From Rugosibacter sp. (GTDB lineage: Bacteria; Pseudomonadota; Gammaproteobacteria; Burkholderiales; Rhodocyclaceae), in contig JAUSQB010000316.1 of NCBI GenBank assembly GCA_030652715.1, positions 1-6,666 on the forward strand: DNA of 6,666 bases, read 5' to 3'. A program made the translations under genes and the position numbers. Of the stretch, positions 5,087 to 6,666 are shown in pieces; the first letter of the stretch is position 1; every line of letters begins with the position of its first letter. The notes under the pieces are model-generated. The model saw only the letters and a list, made by a program, of their open reading frames with translations, made no database searches and was not told where the DNA came from.

Positions 5087-6088
5087 ATGGCACGCGTCGT
5101 CCGTTTCCATCAAATTGGTGGCCCCGAGGTTTTGCAACTTGAAAATGAAACAATCGGTGAACCTGCTACAGGGGAAGCCCGTATTCGTATTCAGAGCATC
5201 GGCCTGAATCGTGCCGAAGCTGCTTTTCGCTCTGGCACCTATATCGAACAGCCTGTGTTTCCCTCGCGCATCGGCTATGAAGCAGCGGGACTCATCGAAG
5301 CACTAGGTGATGAGAAAAGTAGCTTCAAGGTAAGCGATCCGGTGTGCATACTCCCGTCATTTTCGATGACGCGTTATGGTGTTTGCGCTGAGTCCGCTAT
5401 CGTGCCCAGCGCCGCCCTGATCAAACGTCCAGCAGAGCTCAGCGAAATCGAAGCCGCTGCCGTCTGGATGCCTTACATGACAGCCTGGGGTGCCTTGAGC
5501 GAGCTCGTTCCATTCGCTGCCGGGGATGCCGTTTTGATCACAGCCGCTTCCAGCAGTGTTGGGCTGGCTGCCATCCAAGCCGCGCAACGCCTGGGTGCGC
5601 TGCCGATTGCGGTCACGCGCACGGCAGAAAAACGTGACGCCCTGTTCGCTGCAGGCGCTCCGCATGTCATCATCAGCGCAGAAGAAAACATTGCCGAGCG
5701 CGTCATGGCGATCACTCACGGCAAAGGCGCCCGCATGGTATTCGATGCCATCGCCGGCCCCGGCGTGGATGATTTGGCTGCGGCACTCGGCCCGCACGGG
5801 GTGATCGTGATTTATGGCAACCTGAGCGGCCGCGCGCACGAGACCCCCTTCCCTTACGTGCAGGCCATGAAAAAGTGGCTCACCATGCGCCCTTACCTCA
5901 TCTTCCCAGATATGGCGGTTCCGGCAAGACATGCAGCGGCTTGCGAGTTCATTCTGGCTGGCCTGAAAGATGGCAGCCTTAAGCCCCGCATTGCCATAAC
6001 CTTTCCGCTCGATCAAGTGGTAGAAGCCTACCGCTACCTGGAAAGCAATCAGCAGATTGGTAAAGTGGTCATTACCGTACCCGGCTGA
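5087..6088 (+). CDS. Zinc-independent MDR oxidoreductase (quinone oxidoreductase/QOR-like)
   Basis: A 333-residue member of the medium-chain dehydrogenase/reductase superfamily, quinone-oxidoreductase branch, cytosolic and probably NADPH-dependent. The GroES-like N-terminal half holds GGPEVLQLE (11-19), the GLNRAEAAFRSG stretch (39-50) and GYEAAGLIEALG (63-74); the Rossmann half has ITAASSSVGLAAIQAAQRLG (151-170) and VFDAIAGPG about 75 residues on. The ADH zinc ligands are absent: at the position of the catalytic Cys-His of zinc enzymes it has NRAE. The C-terminal GKVVITVPG is typical of QOR-like proteins. The start ATG has GAAGGA 4 bases upstream; the open frame extends to 4784 but that part has no MDR likeness. 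Relatives reduce quinones, alpha,beta-unsaturated carbonyls or enones. It is divergent from the dehalogenase gene and 75 bp upstream of the formaldehyde dehydrogenase gene. Database labels such as zinc-dependent alcohol dehydrogenase family protein would be misleading here. Confidence 0.9.
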   Translation: MARVVRFHQIGGPEVLQLENETIGEPATGEARIRIQSIGLNRAEAAFRSGTYIEQPVFPSRIGYEAAGLIEALGDEKSSFKVSDPVCILPSFSMTRYGVCAESAIVPSAALIKRPAELSEIEAAAVWMPYMTAWGALSELVPFAAGDAVLITAASSSVGLAAIQAAQRLGALPIAVTRTAEKRDALFAAGAPHVIISAEENIAERVMAITHGKGARMVFDAIAGPGVDDLAAALGPHGVIVIYGNLSGRAHETPFPYVQAMKKWLTMRPYLIFPDMAVPARHAAACEFILAGLKDGSLKPRIAITFPLDQVVEAYRYLESNQQIGKVVITVPG

Positions 6089-6108
6089 ACTTGAGAAAGC
6101 TGATATTT

Positions 6109-6124
6109 TAATTAAAGTTAATTA
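6109..6124. promoter_or_regulatory. 16-bp palindrome upstream of frmA, operator candidate
   Basis: TAATTAA-AG-TTAATTA is a perfect inverted repeat with 7-bp arms, 40 bases before the ATG of the formaldehyde dehydrogenase gene in a very A+T-rich 75-bp gap. It overlaps possible -10 sequences (TATAGA 6123-6128, GATAAT 6127-6132), a position suited to a repressor. In such A+T-rich sequence palindromes arise easily, so this is only a candidate. Confidence 0.35.
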
Positions 6125-6127
6125 TAG

Positions 6128-6666
<539 letters not shown>

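Noticed and set aside
4730..5137. 364-codon open frame extending the dehalogenase upstream to 5137
   Set aside because: The extra 136 codons lack SDR likeness, cross the hairpin region and the MDR start, and a good ribosome-binding site precedes ATG 4729.
5087..6088. Zinc-dependent alcohol dehydrogenase label for the MDR gene
   Set aside because: The Cys-His zinc ligands and the four-cysteine structural zinc lobe, both present in the neighbouring frmA, are missing here.

Overview
The window looks like a proteobacterial chromosome of moderate G+C, most likely betaproteobacterial. That placement rests on the gene mix (c-di-GMP phosphodiesterase, LapA-like protein, glutathione-dependent formaldehyde dehydrogenase) and is only a loose guess; I cannot name a genus.

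Left part. Bases 2-616 (+) are the 3' end of an EAL-domain c-di-GMP phosphodiesterase gene. A 264-bp convergent gap follows. Next comes a minus-strand block of three inner-membrane proteins: a monovalent cation:proton antiporter (3719-2496), a small LapA/YciS-like two-TM protein (2487-2170, translationally coupled to the antiporter), and an AI-2E/PerM-family permease (2008-881). A hairpin over the lapA-like stop codon probably ends the antiporter-lapA transcript, so the permease may have its own promoter.

Middle. The gap 3720-4042 is not empty: it carries a frameshifted relic of a second EAL domain C-terminus (about 3927-4018, +) that is 31/35 identical in DNA to the end of the intact EAL gene at the window's left edge. 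The minus-strand gene 4729-4043 encodes an SDR-fold protein carrying both diagnostic motifs of halohydrin dehalogenases (T-x4-F-x-G in place of the NAD-binding glycine motif, and S-x12-Y-x3-R in place of S/Y/K). This is the most notable gene here.

Right part. Divergent from the dehalogenase is a zinc-free quinone-oxidoreductase-type MDR enzyme (5087-6088, +), followed after 75 bp by the start of class III alcohol dehydrogenase / S-(hydroxymethyl)glutathione dehydrogenase (6164 to window end, +). Together the right half reads as small-molecule detoxification or carbon use (halohydrin/epoxide, carbonyl, formaldehyde), but a shared pathway is inference.

The divergent intergenic region 4730-5086 is unusual. 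It holds a 59-bp repeat whose second copy lies at 755-813 (48/59 identical, mismatches concentrated in one codon phase as if a minus-strand peptide had been conserved), a perfect Shine-Dalgarno followed by a 14-codon frame ending just before the dehalogenase gene, and a run of five short hairpins (4803-4972).
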